From Geothrix sp. 21YS21S-2 (GTDB lineage Bacteria > Acidobacteriota > Holophagae > Holophagales > Holophagaceae): a stretch of DNA of 64,000 nt. Positions within the stretch are counted from its first letter, which is position 1; the number at the start of each line of letters is the position of its first letter. The notes below the pieces were generated by a model. That model was not told the DNA's origin, searched no databases, and saw only the letters and a program-made list of their open reading frames with translations. Shown piece after piece: positions 34,512-43,290 of the stretch. The position numbers were made by a program, and so were the translations under genes. The DNA is taken from contig NZ_CP132910.1 of NCBI RefSeq assembly GCF_030846775.1, forward strand, positions 3,537,001 to 3,601,000, given 5' to 3'.

Positions 34512-35733
34512 TGATCCGGGCCATGATGCCTACCAGTCCCTGCGGTACCCCGAGTACCGCTGGTTCCTGGGGGGGATCTTCGCGTTCACGGTGGCCACGC
34601 AGATCCAGACCCTGGCCATGGCCTGGCAGGTGTACCACATCACCCACGACCCCCTGTCCCTGGGCCTCATCGGCCTGGCGGAGGCGATCCCCTTCCTGAC
34701 CCTCACCCTGGTGGGCGGCTGGGCCGCGGACCGCAGGGACCGGAGGACGCTTTCCCTCCTGTCCATGGCCGTCATGCTCACGGGAGGGCTCCTGCTCCTG
34801 GCCATGAACACGGGCAGGGTCCCCCAGGCTGCCTGGCCCTTCTATGCCATCCAGGCCCTGGCCGGCCTGGGCCGCGCCTTCTTCCGGCCCGCCTCCCAGG
34901 CGCTGGCGACGGAACTGGTGCCCCGGGAGGCCTACCAGAACGCCGCGACCTGGCGCAGCTCCTCCTTCCAGCTCGCGCAGGTCACGGGGCCCGCGTTCGG
35001 CGGGCTCCTGTACAGCTTCGGGAGCGCCGCGCTGGCCTACCAGGTGGAGGTCCTGCTGATGGGCCTGGCCCTCGTCATGATCCTCCAGGTGCTGCCCCAC
35101 CCCCGCACGCCGTCCAAGACGCCCATCCTCCAGAACCTGGGCGAAGGGGTGACGTTCGTGTTCACCCACAACCTCGTGCTGGGCGCCCTGAGCCTGGACC
35201 TCTTCGCGGTGCTCTTCGGCGGCGCCGTGGCCATGCTGCCGGTCTTCGCGGCCGAAATCCTCCGGGTCGGCCCCCAGGGCCTGGGGGTCCTCCGGGCCGC
35301 GCCCGCCGTGGGTTCCGTGGCCATGGGCTTCTGGCAGGCCCACCATCCGCCCCGCAACCACGCCGGCACGATCCTGCTCATCTGCGTGGGCTGCTTCGGG
35401 TTGTGCTGGATCGGCTTCGCGCTCTCCAGCGTGTTCTGGGTCTCCCTGATCCTCCTGGCCGCCAGCGGCGCCATGGACAGCGTGAGCATGGTGCTTCGCG
35501 GAACCCTGGTGCAGACCCGCACCCCGCCCGAGATGATGGGCCGGGTCCAGGCCGTCAACGGCTTCTTCATCGGCTCCAGCAACGAACTGGGCAGCTTCGA
35601 GTCCGGCCTCGCCGCGCGCCTCTTGGGCGTGGTGCCCTCCGTGGTGTTCGGGGGCCTGATGACCCTGGGCGTCGTGGGGGCCATCGCCTGGAGGGTTCCC
35701 GAGCTCCGCCGCCTCAAGCGCATCGCCGGCTGA
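34504..35733 (+). CDS. MFS transporter (MFS_3/EntS-like exporter)
   Basis: This 409-residue major facilitator superfamily protein has about twelve membrane helices. The loop 2-3 motif GGWAADRRDRRTL is present, with a family-typical segment RAFFRPASQALATELVPRE. The MFS_3 group exports siderophores such as enterobactin, or drugs; no siderophore gene is nearby, so the substrate is open. ATG 34504 overlaps the upstream permease stop, suggesting co-expression with the MacA/MacB-like proteins. Confidence 0.85.
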   Translation: MSSDPGHDAYQSLRYPEYRWFLGGIFAFTVATQIQTLAMAWQVYHITHDPLSLGLIGLAEAIPFLTLTLVGGWAADRRDRRTLSLLSMAVMLTGGLLLLAMNTGRVPQAAWPFYAIQALAGLGRAFFRPASQALATELVPREAYQNAATWRSSSFQLAQVTGPAFGGLLYSFGSAALAYQVEVLLMGLALVMILQVLPHPRTPSKTPILQNLGEGVTFVFTHNLVLGALSLDLFAVLFGGAVAMLPVFAAEILRVGPQGLGVLRAAPAVGSVAMGFWQAHHPPRNHAGTILLICVGCFGLCWIGFALSSVFWVSLILLAASGAMDSVSMVLRGTLVQTRTPPEMMGRVQAVNGFFIGSSNELGSFESGLAARLLGVVPSVVFGGLMTLGVVGAIAWRVPELRRLKRIAG

Positions 35734-35793
35734 AGGGATTGATCGCGCCGGCTCCCGCGGCCACCATGGGGTAGTCCCCTTCCCGGAGCCCGC

Positions 35794-36078
35794 ATGAACG
35801 AGTACGCCCCCCAGGGCCCCAGGCCGCACCGCGGCGGCATGATCCTCGCCTTCGGCATCGTCGGCTTCCTCTGCTGCTTCGTCTTCGCCATCCTCGCCTG
35901 GGTCATGGGCGGTTCCGACCTCAAGGAGATGGCCGCGGGCCGCATGGACCGCTCCGGAGAGGGACAGACCAGGGCCGGGTGGATCCTGGGCATCATCGCG
36001 ACCATCCTCGGCATCCTCGGGCTCCTGGGCGTGATCGCCGCCATCGCAATCCCGTTCCTCCTCAGTCACCGGATGTGA
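35794..36078 (+). CDS. Small DUF4190-like membrane protein
   Basis: This 94-residue protein has two hydrophobic helices (about 15-38 and 64-88) flanking a polar loop with the stretch GSDLKEMAAGRMDRSGEG. The pattern resembles the DUF4190 family of small bacterial membrane proteins, which have no known function. CCCGGAGCCCGC precedes ATG 35794. Its TGA overlaps a GTG start of the next gene, so the two are likely coupled. Confidence 0.72.
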   Translation: MNEYAPQGPRPHRGGMILAFGIVGFLCCFVFAILAWVMGGSDLKEMAAGRMDRSGEGQTRAGWILGIIATILGILGLLGVIAAIAIPFLLSHRM

Positions 36079-36479
36079 GGCTCGAGCCCGCCCCCAGGTT
36101 CCCCCGGGTCCCGGTCTGGGCCCTGGCCGCGGCCCTGGCATTCTCCGCCCTGGCCGGGGTCGAGGCGCTCCTGGAACGGCATTGGGGGGTGGAGGTGGCC
36201 ACCTGCATGTTCAAGCGCCTCACGGGCCATCCGTGCCCCACCTGCGGCGCCACCCGGGGGGCGCTGGCGCTGCTGAACGGGCATCCCTGGCGGGCCTTCC
36301 TCTGGAACCCCCTGCTGATGACCGCGGGTTTGGCCGCGGTGGCGTGGTTCGCCTTCAGGGCCGCCACGGGCCTGACCCCGCGCTTCGAATGGACCCGGAC
36401 GGAGCGCAGGCTGGCCTTGTGCGGCCTCGCCGCCGCCGTCCTGGCCAACTGGGCCTACCTGATCCACAGGGGAATCTGA
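36075..36479 (+). CDS. DUF2752 membrane protein
   Basis: This 134-residue protein carries the DUF2752 hallmark CPTCGATRGALALLNGHPWRAF after a first membrane helix, followed by two more hydrophobic segments. The family is of unknown function and widespread in bacteria. The GTG at 36075 overlaps the upstream stop in GTGA, and the predicted first residues lead directly into the membrane segment. Confidence 0.8.
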   Translation: MRLEPAPRFPRVPVWALAAALAFSALAGVEALLERHWGVEVATCMFKRLTGHPCPTCGATRGALALLNGHPWRAFLWNPLLMTAGLAAVAWFAFRAATGLTPRFEWTRTERRLALCGLAAAVLANWAYLIHRGI

Positions 36480-36510
36480 CAAGCCCTCTTTCCTCGGGGA
36501 ACCTCGGCCC

Positions 36511-37011
36511 CTAGTTCAGCACCTTGAGCGCGGCCTCGTAGTTGGGCTCCTGGGCGATCTCGGGGACCAGTTCCGTGTGGACCACCTTCCCCGTCTCGTC
36601 CAGCACCACCACGGCGCGGGCCAGCAGACCGCGCAGGGGGCCGTCGATGAGGGTCACGCCGTACGCCTTGCCGAATTCGGGGGTCCGGAAGGCGGAGGCG
36701 GGGACGACGTTGTCCAGGCCTTCCGCGGCGCAGAAGCGGCCGGCGGCGAAGGGCAGGTCCACGGACACGCACAGGACCACCGTGTTGGCGGCCTTGGAGG
36801 CCTGGGCGTTGAAGGTGCGGACCGAGGTGGCGCAGGTGGGCGTGTCGATGCTCGGGAAGATGTTCAGGACCACCCGCTGGCCCTTGAAGTCCGCCAGGGA
36901 GACCTCGGAGAGGTCCTTGCGCGTCAGCGTGAAGGTCGGGGCGGGGTTGCCGGCCTTGGGCAGGTCGCCGACGGTGTGGATGGGGTTCCCTTTGAGGGTG
37001 ATCTGGGCCAT
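36511..37011 (-). CDS. tpx: Thiol peroxidase, atypical 2-Cys peroxiredoxin
   Basis: Tpx reduces peroxides using thioredoxin as donor. The 166-residue protein has the Tpx N-terminus [18 protein letters not shown], the peroxidatic Cys60 in [15 protein letters not shown] and the resolving Cys94 in GRFCAAEGL, with spacing normal for the family. AAGGAGA precedes ATG 37011. A TGATAAT upstream may be its promoter -10. It is the second peroxiredoxin in the window after Bcp. Confidence 0.94.
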   Translation of the reverse strand: MAQITLKGNPIHTVGDLPKAGNPAPTFTLTRKDLSEVSLADFKGQRVVLNIFPSIDTPTCATSVRTFNAQASKAANTVVLCVSVDLPFAAGRFCAAEGLDNVVPASAFRTPEFGKAYGVTLIDGPLRGLLARAVVVLDETGKVVHTELVPEIAQEPNYEAALKVLN

Positions 37012-37045
37012 GGTGTCTCCTTGCGGGCCGAAAAGCCCATGCCCC

Positions 37046-37052
37046 ATTATCA
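37046..37052 (-). promoter_or_regulatory. Possible -10 element of tpx
   Basis: TGATAAT on the minus strand lies about 35 bp upstream of the tpx ATG, in a short AT-rich stretch within an otherwise GC-rich region. A TTGGGA about 14 bp upstream is a poor -35 at poor spacing, so this may be an extended -10-type promoter. Confidence 0.3.
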
Positions 37053-37059
37053 CTCCTTT

Positions 37060-37407
37060 TTAATATCCCAACCCCATCGGATATATTCTCTGGGCGACAT
37101 TCCCCCCGGATCGGATGGTGTTCGTGTCCATCCAGGGGGCCGCCGGGATGTCGGCGGGGTTGGGCATCTTCACGCTGAAAAGGCGCATCCTCCCCTCCAG
37201 GATCCGGATGCCGGTGGACACCCTGGGCAGGGGGAGGGCGTATTCCCCCTCCACCACCACCACCGCCTGGCCCACCTCGGCCAGGGACCACTTCACGAAC
37301 GCCGCCACGTCCGCGGCCACGGGCAGGGGCTTGCGCAGGCCCTGGACGGCGGGGAGGGTGGGCCCGGGGGAGGGGGTCAGGGCAAGGGCGAGGAGCACGG
37401 GGAGCAT
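37060..37407 (-). CDS. Small secreted protein of unknown function
   Basis: This 115-residue protein begins with a short hydrophobic signal (MLPVLLALALTPSPGP) and has an amphipathic body, including VGQAVVVVEGEYALPLPRV. No domain is recognised. It is on the same strand as tpx and ends 48 bp before it, so it might share a transcript. No good ribosome binding site precedes the ATG, which lowers confidence that the start is right. Confidence 0.55.
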   Translation of the reverse strand: MLPVLLALALTPSPGPTLPAVQGLRKPLPVAADVAAFVKWSLAEVGQAVVVVEGEYALPLPRVSTGIRILEGRMRLFSVKMPNPADIPAAPWMDTNTIRSGGNVAQRIYPMGLGY

Positions 37408-37464
37408 GTATCCAGAATGCGGCCGCGGGCCTCCGGGTTCCCGTAAACTGGGTCAGGAGGCACT

Positions 37465-37872
37465 ATGCAAATTCTTCGCATCAACCACCTGGGCATCGCG
37501 TCCCCCACCCTGGACGAGGCCATGGGCCGCATGGGCAGGCTCTTCGGCATGGAGGCCGACCACGTGGAGGAGGTCGCCGAACAGCGCGTGCGCACCGCCT
37601 TCTTCCCCGTGGGCCCCAGCACGCTGGAGTACCTGGAGTCCACCGACCCCGAGGGGCCCGTGGGCAAGTTCCTCGAGAAGAAGGGGCCCGGCATCCACCA
37701 TGTGGCTTTCGAGGTGGACGATGTGGAGGCTGCCGTGAAGGAACTCCTGGCCAAGGGGGTGCGCATGATCGACAAGGAGCCCCGGGCCGGAGCCCACGGC
37801 TGCAGGATCGCCTTCATCCACCCGGCGGAGACGGGGGGGGTCCTCATGGAGCTCTGCCAATCGCCTAGGTAG
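37465..37872 (+). CDS. mce: Methylmalonyl-CoA epimerase
   Basis: This vicinal-oxygen-chelate enzyme interconverts the (R) and (S) epimers of methylmalonyl-CoA in propionate metabolism. The 135-residue protein has the family start RINHLGIASPTLDEA, the metal ligand segment GIHHVAFEVDD and the C-terminal GVLMELCQ. A CAGGAGG precedes ATG 37465. No mutase gene is adjacent. Its stop overlaps the convergent kinase gene by eight bases. Confidence 0.9.
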   Translation: MQILRINHLGIASPTLDEAMGRMGRLFGMEADHVEEVAEQRVRTAFFPVGPSTLEYLESTDPEGPVGKFLEKKGPGIHHVAFEVDDVEAAVKELLAKGVRMIDKEPRAGAHGCRIAFIHPAETGGVLMELCQSPR

Positions 37873-39073
37873 GGGGCGCCGAGCTGTTCACGAGGCGGTA
37901 GAGCCACCAGATCAGCTGGCCCGCCACCAGGATGGCGATGAACCACTTGACCATGGTCAGGGGCGTCACCTCGTCTGCGCCCTGCCGGCGGTCCGGGCCC
38001 TGCCCGTGGCCGGGGGGGCGCGTGCTCGTGGGAGATTCGGTCTCCAGCTCGATCTTGACGGGGCTGGGGAGCGTGTAGGAGGGGATGGGGCGCACCGGGG
38101 TGGCCCGCACGCCGCCCAGGCCCGCGGTGGTCCTGCCGGTGGAGGTGGCGCTCGAAGGGGGCTCGGGGGGGATGGCGGACGAGGGGCGCAGGCGCCGGAG
38201 AGGCACGATGTCCCCGGCGTGGTCGTCGTGGCGGAACAGCTCGTTGACCCGGGCGCGGCAATTGGAATCCAGGGGGTAGGCGTCCACGAGGGGCAGCAGG
38301 AAGTCCATGAGGGAGCCGGGGCGCTCCTCGGGGTCCTGGGACAGCGCCTGGCGGAAGACCTTGGTCATGTCGCCGGACATTCCGGCGGGGAAGACCGGCG
38401 GCTCCGTCAGGATGTGGGTGATGACCGCGGCCACGTTGGTGCCCGGGTGCGGCAACTGGCCCGTGAGCAGCTCGAACGAGGTCACGGCGAACGCGTACCG
38501 GTCCGAGCTGGGGGTGGGGTCGCCGCCCCGCAGCAATTCGGGGGCGCTGTAGGCCGGCGAGCCCAGGAACTCGCCGGCGTTGGTGAGGCGCGGGGCCATG
38601 GTCTTGGCGATGCCGAAGTCCATGAGCTTGACCCGGCCGTCCTCGGCCACGAGGATGTTGTCGGGCTTGACGTCCCGGTGGACGATGGCGTGGCGGTGGG
38701 CCGCGCGCAGGGCCCGCATGGCCTGGATGAGGATCCCGAACTTGGTCTCGAGTTCCAGCGAATTGTCCCGGATGAACTTGCCCAGGCTGTTGCCCTCGAC
38801 GTACTCCATGGCGATGAAGGGGCCCATGGCGGGCTCGTCGCCCACGTCGTACACCGTGACGATGTTGGGGTGGTTCAGCTGGGCGGAGATCTCGGCCTCG
38901 CGCTTGAAGCGCTCCAGGGCCTGCTCCCGCTCCTCGCCGGCGGCGCGGACCACCTTCAGGGCCAGGCGGCGCTTCAGGAGGGGGTCCTCCGCGAGGTAGA
39001 CCACGCCCATGGCGCCCTGGCCAATGGCCCGTTTGACCAGATACCGGCCTATGCTCTTTGGAAGATCCGCCAT
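37865..39073 (-). CDS. Hanks-type serine/threonine protein kinase with C-terminal membrane anchor
   Basis: This 402-residue kinase has all core motifs: Gly-rich loop GQGAMGVVY (18-26), ATP lysine K40 in LALKVV, catalytic loop HRDVKPDN (132-139), DFG (152-154) and the activation segment ending SPAYSAPE. A Ser/Thr/Pro-rich juxtamembrane stretch precedes a single membrane helix (WFIAILVAGQLIWWLYRLV) near the C-terminus. No extracellular sensor domain follows, so the signal input is unclear. ATG 39073 is preferred over 39094 because of AGGA upstream. The FHA protein encoded at 14.8 kb is a possible reader of its products, by inference only. Confidence 0.92.
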   Translation of the reverse strand: MADLPKSIGRYLVKRAIGQGAMGVVYLAEDPLLKRRLALKVVRAAGEEREQALERFKREAEISAQLNHPNIVTVYDVGDEPAMGPFIAMEYVEGNSLGKFIRDNSLELETKFGILIQAMRALRAAHRHAIVHRDVKPDNILVAEDGRVKLMDFGIAKTMAPRLTNAGEFLGSPAYSAPELLRGGDPTPSSDRYAFAVTSFELLTGQLPHPGTNVAAVITHILTEPPVFPAGMSGDMTKVFRQALSQDPEERPGSLMDFLLPLVDAYPLDSNCRARVNELFRHDDHAGDIVPLRRLRPSSAIPPEPPSSATSTGRTTAGLGGVRATPVRPIPSYTLPSPVKIELETESPTSTRPPGHGQGPDRRQGADEVTPLTMVKWFIAILVAGQLIWWLYRLVNSSAPPT

Positions 39074-39209
39074 TACGTTGTTCCTGCCCCCCATGATACA
39101 GGAATTGGGGGTTTTGCCCGGATCATGGCACTATTTCCCCTTGAGCGGTCTCCGGGACGGGTCTGTCGACGGGGGCGCCAATGTGAAATTCTTTATCCCC
39201 GAGGAAGCC

Positions 39210-39785
39210 ATGGCCAGCCTGATCGAAGCGATCGCCGTAAAACGAAAGATGTTCTTCGAATTCGAGGACACCCCCTTCCACTGCCTGGACGTGGAGATCT
39301 CCACCCCCACGGCCCGCGGCGGCCAGACCCTGGTGCGCCTCAAGATGCGCAACCTCCTCACCCGCGCGGTCTTCGACAAGACCTTCAAGGCCGGCGACAA
39401 GTTCAAGGAGCCCGACCTCCAGATGGTGCAGGCCTCCTACCTCTACTCCGACGGGGACGGATCCCACTTCATGGACCAGGAGTCCTTCGAGACCCTGACC
39501 CTGGATGACGAGATGCGGGGCGACGCCCTGGACTTCCTGGTGGAGGGCGCCATCATCCAGATCCAGAAGTACAACGGCAATCCCATCGGCCTCCAGATGC
39601 CCACCCACGTGGAGCTTTCGGTCACCTACACCGAGCCCGGCGCCCGGGGGGACACGGCCAGCGGCAACGTCCTCAAGCCCGCCAAGCTGGAGACGGGCAT
39701 CGAGATCAAGGTGCCCCTCTTCATCAAGGAGGGCGAGAAGGTCAAGGTGGCCGTGGAGACCCGGGAGTTCGCGGGGCGGGCCTGA
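39210..39785 (+). CDS. efp: Elongation factor P, with an EfpL/YeiP-type tip loop
   Basis: EF-P enters the ribosomal E site and relieves stalling at polyproline. The 191-residue protein has the three-domain layout and ends with KLETGIEIKVPLFIKEGEKV, with the EF-P motif around GDTASGNVLKPAKL. The domain I tip loop reads TPTARGGQT (about 32-40, Arg36), very like the SPTARGAAT loop of E. coli EfpL/YeiP and unlike the KPGKG of canonical EF-P. No modification gene (epmA/B, earP, ymfI) is in the window. ATG 39210 has GAGGAAG upstream; the longer open frame from 39009 adds non-family sequence. It overlaps rsgA in TGATG. Confidence 0.88.
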   Translation: MASLIEAIAVKRKMFFEFEDTPFHCLDVEISTPTARGGQTLVRLKMRNLLTRAVFDKTFKAGDKFKEPDLQMVQASYLYSDGDGSHFMDQESFETLTLDDEMRGDALDFLVEGAIIQIQKYNGNPIGLQMPTHVELSVTYTEPGARGDTASGNVLKPAKLETGIEIKVPLFIKEGEKVKVAVETREFAGRA

Positions 39786-40876
39786 TGGGACGCAAGTACC
39801 GCCTGGGCCAGAGCCGGGACGCCCACGACCTGGACAGCCCCGACGCCTACGCGCGGGAGGGCAAGGCCCAGAGCAAGCGCCGCCAGCAGTCCGCCGAGCG
39901 CCTGACCACCGAGGCGGAATCCCACGATTCCGACTCCATGCTCCTGCTGCCCGACGCGGCCCCCTGGGCCCACCTGGAGGCCGCCACGCTGGTGTGGCGC
40001 CACAGCCAGATCGTGGACCTGGAGCTGGACGACCGCACGCCCATCCGCGCCACCCTGGCCGGCAAGCTCAAGGGGGTGAAGCTGGTGGTGGGCGACCGGG
40101 TGCGCTTCTCCCCGGTGCCCCTGGAGGCCCAGGACCCGGACCTCCCCCAGGTGCAGGTGGTGGCCGTGCTGCCCCGGCGCACGCTCCTCAAGCGCGGCGG
40201 CATCGACGACCGGGAGCCCTGGCAGCTCATCTGCGCCAACGCGGAGGAGCTCTGGGTGTGCGCGGCGGTGGTCGATCCGCCCCTGCGCCCGGGCCTCCTG
40301 GAGCGGGCCCAGACGCTGGCCCTGGCCTCGGGCCTGGGCTTCCGCATCATCGTCACCAAGCGGGACCGGGCCTCCAGCAAGGACACCCTCCCCGAACTGG
40401 ACCCCCTGCGGGCCCAGAACCTGCCCATTATCGAGACCAGCGCCGTGACGGGCGCGGGCCTCCCGGAACTGGCCGGGCTCCTCAAGGGCCGCACGGTGGC
40501 CCTGGTGGGCCACAGCGGCGTGGGCAAGAGCACCCTCATCAACGCCCTGGCCCCCGGCCTCAACCAGCGCACGGGGGACATGAGCCGCTACGGCACCGGC
40601 CGCCAGACCACCACCGGCGCGCGGTGGCTGCCCTGCGCCACCGGCGGCACCCTCATCGACACCCCGGGCATCCGGAACCTGAGCGTGCGCGGCTTCCCGC
40701 GCACCCTGCTCCCGGCCATCTTTCCCGAATTCCCCCCGGAGTGGATCGAGGATCCCATGGCCCTGGACCCCGAGGACGAGGCCCTCGGCCTGGACTACCC
40801 GGAGCGGCTCCTGAGCATGCAGCGGCTGTGGCTGGAGATGGACGAGCGCAACCCGAACCAGAACGTCTTCAGGTGA
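39785..40876 (+). CDS. rsgA: Ribosome small-subunit-dependent GTPase A (RsgA), atypical
   Basis: RsgA is a circularly permuted GTPase that helps mature the 30S subunit. The 363-residue protein has an OB-fold region (about 65-130), then the permuted G motifs: G4-like VTKRD (about 189), G1 GHSGVGKST (about 242-250) and G3 DTPG (about 292). Two features are odd. G4 has Thr for the usual Asn, and the C-terminal Cys/His zinc knuckle (normally after FPEF) is replaced by a Cys-free acidic segment. There is also a charged 50-residue N-terminal extension. The TGATG overlap with efp suggests a translation-factor operon. Confidence 0.87.
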   Translation: MGRKYRLGQSRDAHDLDSPDAYAREGKAQSKRRQQSAERLTTEAESHDSDSMLLLPDAAPWAHLEAATLVWRHSQIVDLELDDRTPIRATLAGKLKGVKLVVGDRVRFSPVPLEAQDPDLPQVQVVAVLPRRTLLKRGGIDDREPWQLICANAEELWVCAAVVDPPLRPGLLERAQTLALASGLGFRIIVTKRDRASSKDTLPELDPLRAQNLPIIETSAVTGAGLPELAGLLKGRTVALVGHSGVGKSTLINALAPGLNQRTGDMSRYGTGRQTTTGARWLPCATGGTLIDTPGIRNLSVRGFPRTLLPAIFPEFPPEWIEDPMALDPEDEALGLDYPERLLSMQRLWLEMDERNPNQNVFR

Positions 40877-41624
40877 GGTCCCAGGGGGCCGCGGTCTCCA
40901 GCAGGGGCCGCGGGGGCCCGAACTTGAGGATCTGGAAGTTGGCCGACAGGTCGAAGTCCCGGGGCATGATGTAGCTGGGGTGGCGGACCTGGGGCCCCGC
41001 GCCTTCGCCCAGGGGCGGCTGGATGGTGATGCCGGCGCGGTAGAAGGCCTTGGCGATGAGCGCCGAGCAGATCACCTCGCGGCTGCTGGAGCTGCCCAGG
41101 TAGAGGCTGCGCGGCCGGAAGCGCCGGGGCACGAGATGGAAGGGGAAGAGGTACCGGGCCAGGTCGAAGATGTTGCGCTGGTCGTAGCGCACGCCCAGGT
41201 GTGTCAGCAGCTCCATCATCACGCGGTCCAGGCTCCCGGGACGCAGTCCCTGGGGCCGGCAGACGCGGAGGTTGCAGTCCAGGTACATGGCCAGGGGCAC
41301 GACCCGCACGCCGTCCTTCAGGTCGCTCTCGATGAGGAGGCGCGCGGCCTCCGGGCCGTACCGGTCCAGGGCCCGGTCCGCCTCGGGTCCGCCCCAGCGC
41401 AGGAGGGCGTCCCCGATGTACATCGTGGCGTGGCTCCAGGAGCTCTGGGTGAGGTACTTGATGATCTGGCTGATGCGGGTGTCGCCCTCCACCAGGATCA
41501 CGTCCCCGGGCCGCAGCACGGCGCGCAGCAGCTCCGGGTCGTTGGGGACCCGGCGCTGGTAGCTGGACACGGTGCCCGTGAGGTACTCGACCAGGGCGCG
41601 GGACAGGGAGTCCTGGAGGAGCAT
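40869..41624 (-). CDS. YiiX-like permuted NlpC/P60 cysteine amidase
   Basis: This 251-residue protein fits the permuted papain-like NlpC/P60 (YiiX/DUF830) fold. The histidine comes first (SSWSHATMYIG, His65) and the catalytic Cys late (SREVICSALIAKAFYRAG, Cys186). RPGDVILVEGD upstream is the standard first strand. Family members are thought to cleave amide bonds in peptidoglycan or lipids; the substrate here is unknown. No signal peptide is seen. The ATG overlaps the murI stop in TGATG, suggesting a link to cell-wall metabolism. Its 3' end overlaps rsgA by eight bases. Confidence 0.75.
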   Translation of the reverse strand: MLLQDSLSRALVEYLTGTVSSYQRRVPNDPELLRAVLRPGDVILVEGDTRISQIIKYLTQSSWSHATMYIGDALLRWGGPEADRALDRYGPEAARLLIESDLKDGVRVVPLAMYLDCNLRVCRPQGLRPGSLDRVMMELLTHLGVRYDQRNIFDLARYLFPFHLVPRRFRPRSLYLGSSSSREVICSALIAKAFYRAGITIQPPLGEGAGPQVRHPSYIMPRDFDLSANFQILKFGPPRPLLETAAPWDLT

Positions 41625-42415
41625 CAGAGCTCCACGAGCTCCACGGAGTCCAGAGGCTCGCCCAGGAAGCGCTCACCGACCTCCTGGAGGCGGGTGCCGG
41701 CGTCCGTGAGCAGGATCCTCAGGTCGCCCCGGGCGCTGGCGGTGCGGAAGCCCAGGGAGCCCCGCAGGAGGTCCTCGACCGCCTTCGCCGCGAGCTCGCC
41801 GCTGTCCAGCCAGGTGGTGTCCGGGCGGGTGCGGTTCAGGCTGGGCAGCAGGGTGGGGTAGTGGGTGCAGCCCAGGACGATGGTGCGCACCTCGAAGGGT
41901 ATCTGGTTCAGGTAGCGGCGGCAGATGGCGTCGGTGATGGGGTCGTCCAGCCAGCCCTCCTCCGCGAAGCCCACCAGGAGGGGGCAGGGCAGGCTGTGGA
42001 TGACGGCCTGGGGGTTCCGTCGGCGGATGGCGTCGTCGTAGGCGCCGGACTGGATCGTGGCCAGGGTGCCGATGACGCCCACGGGCCCCTTGGCCAGGCT
42101 CGCGGCCTCCGCCCCCGGCTCGATCACGCCGATGACGGGGCAGGGCGCGGCGGCCTGCAGCGCCCCGAGGCCGTGGGCCGAGGCGGTGTTGCAGGCGATG
42201 ACCATGAGCTTGGGCTTGTGGCGGCCCAGGATCGTCCCGGCCTGCAGGGCATAGCGCTCGATGGTGGCGTGGGACTTGTTGCCGTACGGCACCCGGGCGG
42301 TGTCGCCCAGGTACACGATGGACTCCTCGGGCAGGAGCCTGCGCAGCGCGCGCACCACCGTCAGCCCCCCGATGCCGGAGTCGAAGACCCCGATGGGCTG
42401 GTCCTGACGGTTCAT
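41624..42415 (-). CDS. murI: Glutamate racemase
   Basis: MurI makes D-glutamate for peptidoglycan. The 263-residue protein has PIGVFDSGIGGLTV at the start and the two catalytic cysteines in IACNTASA (Cys75) and LGCTHYPTL (Cys183). ATG 42415 overlaps the prmA stop in ATGA. It is the third gene of the overlapping operon downstream of the sigma-54 activator. Confidence 0.94.
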   Translation of the reverse strand: MNRQDQPIGVFDSGIGGLTVVRALRRLLPEESIVYLGDTARVPYGNKSHATIERYALQAGTILGRHKPKLMVIACNTASAHGLGALQAAAPCPVIGVIEPGAEAASLAKGPVGVIGTLATIQSGAYDDAIRRRNPQAVIHSLPCPLLVGFAEEGWLDDPITDAICRRYLNQIPFEVRTIVLGCTHYPTLLPSLNRTRPDTTWLDSGELAAKAVEDLLRGSLGFRTASARGDLRILLTDAGTRLQEVGERFLGEPLDSVELVEL

Positions 42416-43278
42416 GGGAGCTTCTCCGCCAGGATGGCCACCCAGGCGCCCTCGGTGGTCACCTTCAGGGGCCGGAAGCCGTAGGCCGCGAGGCTGATGA
42501 GGGCCTCGTCCTGGCGCTCGGCCAGGATGCCCGAGGCCACCAGCAGGGCTCCCGGCGCGGCGATGGAGGCCATGCGGGGCAGCAGGTCCTGGATGGTCTC
42601 CAGGAGGATGTTGGCGAGGAGGGTGTTCCAGGGGCCGTCGGCCCTGGGGTCGTCCAGGAGGCCCACGTAGTGGGTGAAGGGGCGCGCGCCGCCCAGGACG
42701 GCCTCGTTCAGGACCATGAACTCGTCCATGGCCGGGCCGCAGTCGGGGTCGTTGTCCAGGGCCGCGATGCGCCGGGCCCCGCAGAGCCAGGCGGTCAGCG
42801 CCAGGATGCCCGTGCCCGCGCCGATGTCCAGCACCGGGTCCTGGAGCCGGCCCGCCGCGGCCAGCTCCTCGAGGTGGGCCATGCACAGGCGGGTGGTCTC
42901 GTGGCCGCCGGTGCCGAAGGCGAGGCCCGGGTTCACGACGATGGGGGTGCGGCCGCCGGGAGCCGGGCTGGCGTCCCAAAGCGGGCGGATGTAGAAGCCC
43001 TGGCCGACCTCGATGGGGCCGAAGCCCTCCCGGCTCTTGGCCAGCCAGTCCTCGTCCTCGAAGCGCTCCTCGCGGAGCAGGCGCGCGCCGAAGGCGGCCA
43101 GGCCTCCGGCGTCGGGAGGGGTCAGGCCCGGAGGGAAATAGGCGAAGAAGGTGTGGGGGGGGTCCGCCTCGCGGTAGGTGGCGGTGGCGCCCCCTTCGGT
43201 GAGCCAGTCGCCCAGGCGGTCCTCCGCGGCCCCCGGTACCTCGAGCAGCCAGCGGGTGTGGGGAGATGCATGATCCAT
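42412..43278 (-). CDS. prmA: Ribosomal protein L11 methyltransferase
   Basis: PrmA trimethylates ribosomal protein L11. The 288-residue protein has an N-terminal substrate-recognition domain, the family motif NPGLAFGTGGHETT, the SAM motif VLDIGAGTGILAL and LLANILLETI (the NILxx motif). It starts 12 bases after the sigma-54 activator gene and overlaps murI. Confidence is high because the GTGGHETT segment is diagnostic. Confidence 0.92.
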   Translation of the reverse strand: MDHASPHTRWLLEVPGAAEDRLGDWLTEGGATATYREADPPHTFFAYFPPGLTPPDAGGLAAFGARLLREERFEDEDWLAKSREGFGPIEVGQGFYIRPLWDASPAPGGRTPIVVNPGLAFGTGGHETTRLCMAHLEELAAAGRLQDPVLDIGAGTGILALTAWLCGARRIAALDNDPDCGPAMDEFMVLNEAVLGGARPFTHYVGLLDDPRADGPWNTLLANILLETIQDLLPRMASIAAPGALLVASGILAERQDEALISLAAYGFRPLKVTTEGAWVAILAEKLP

Positions 43279-43290
43279 CCGACTAGGTTA

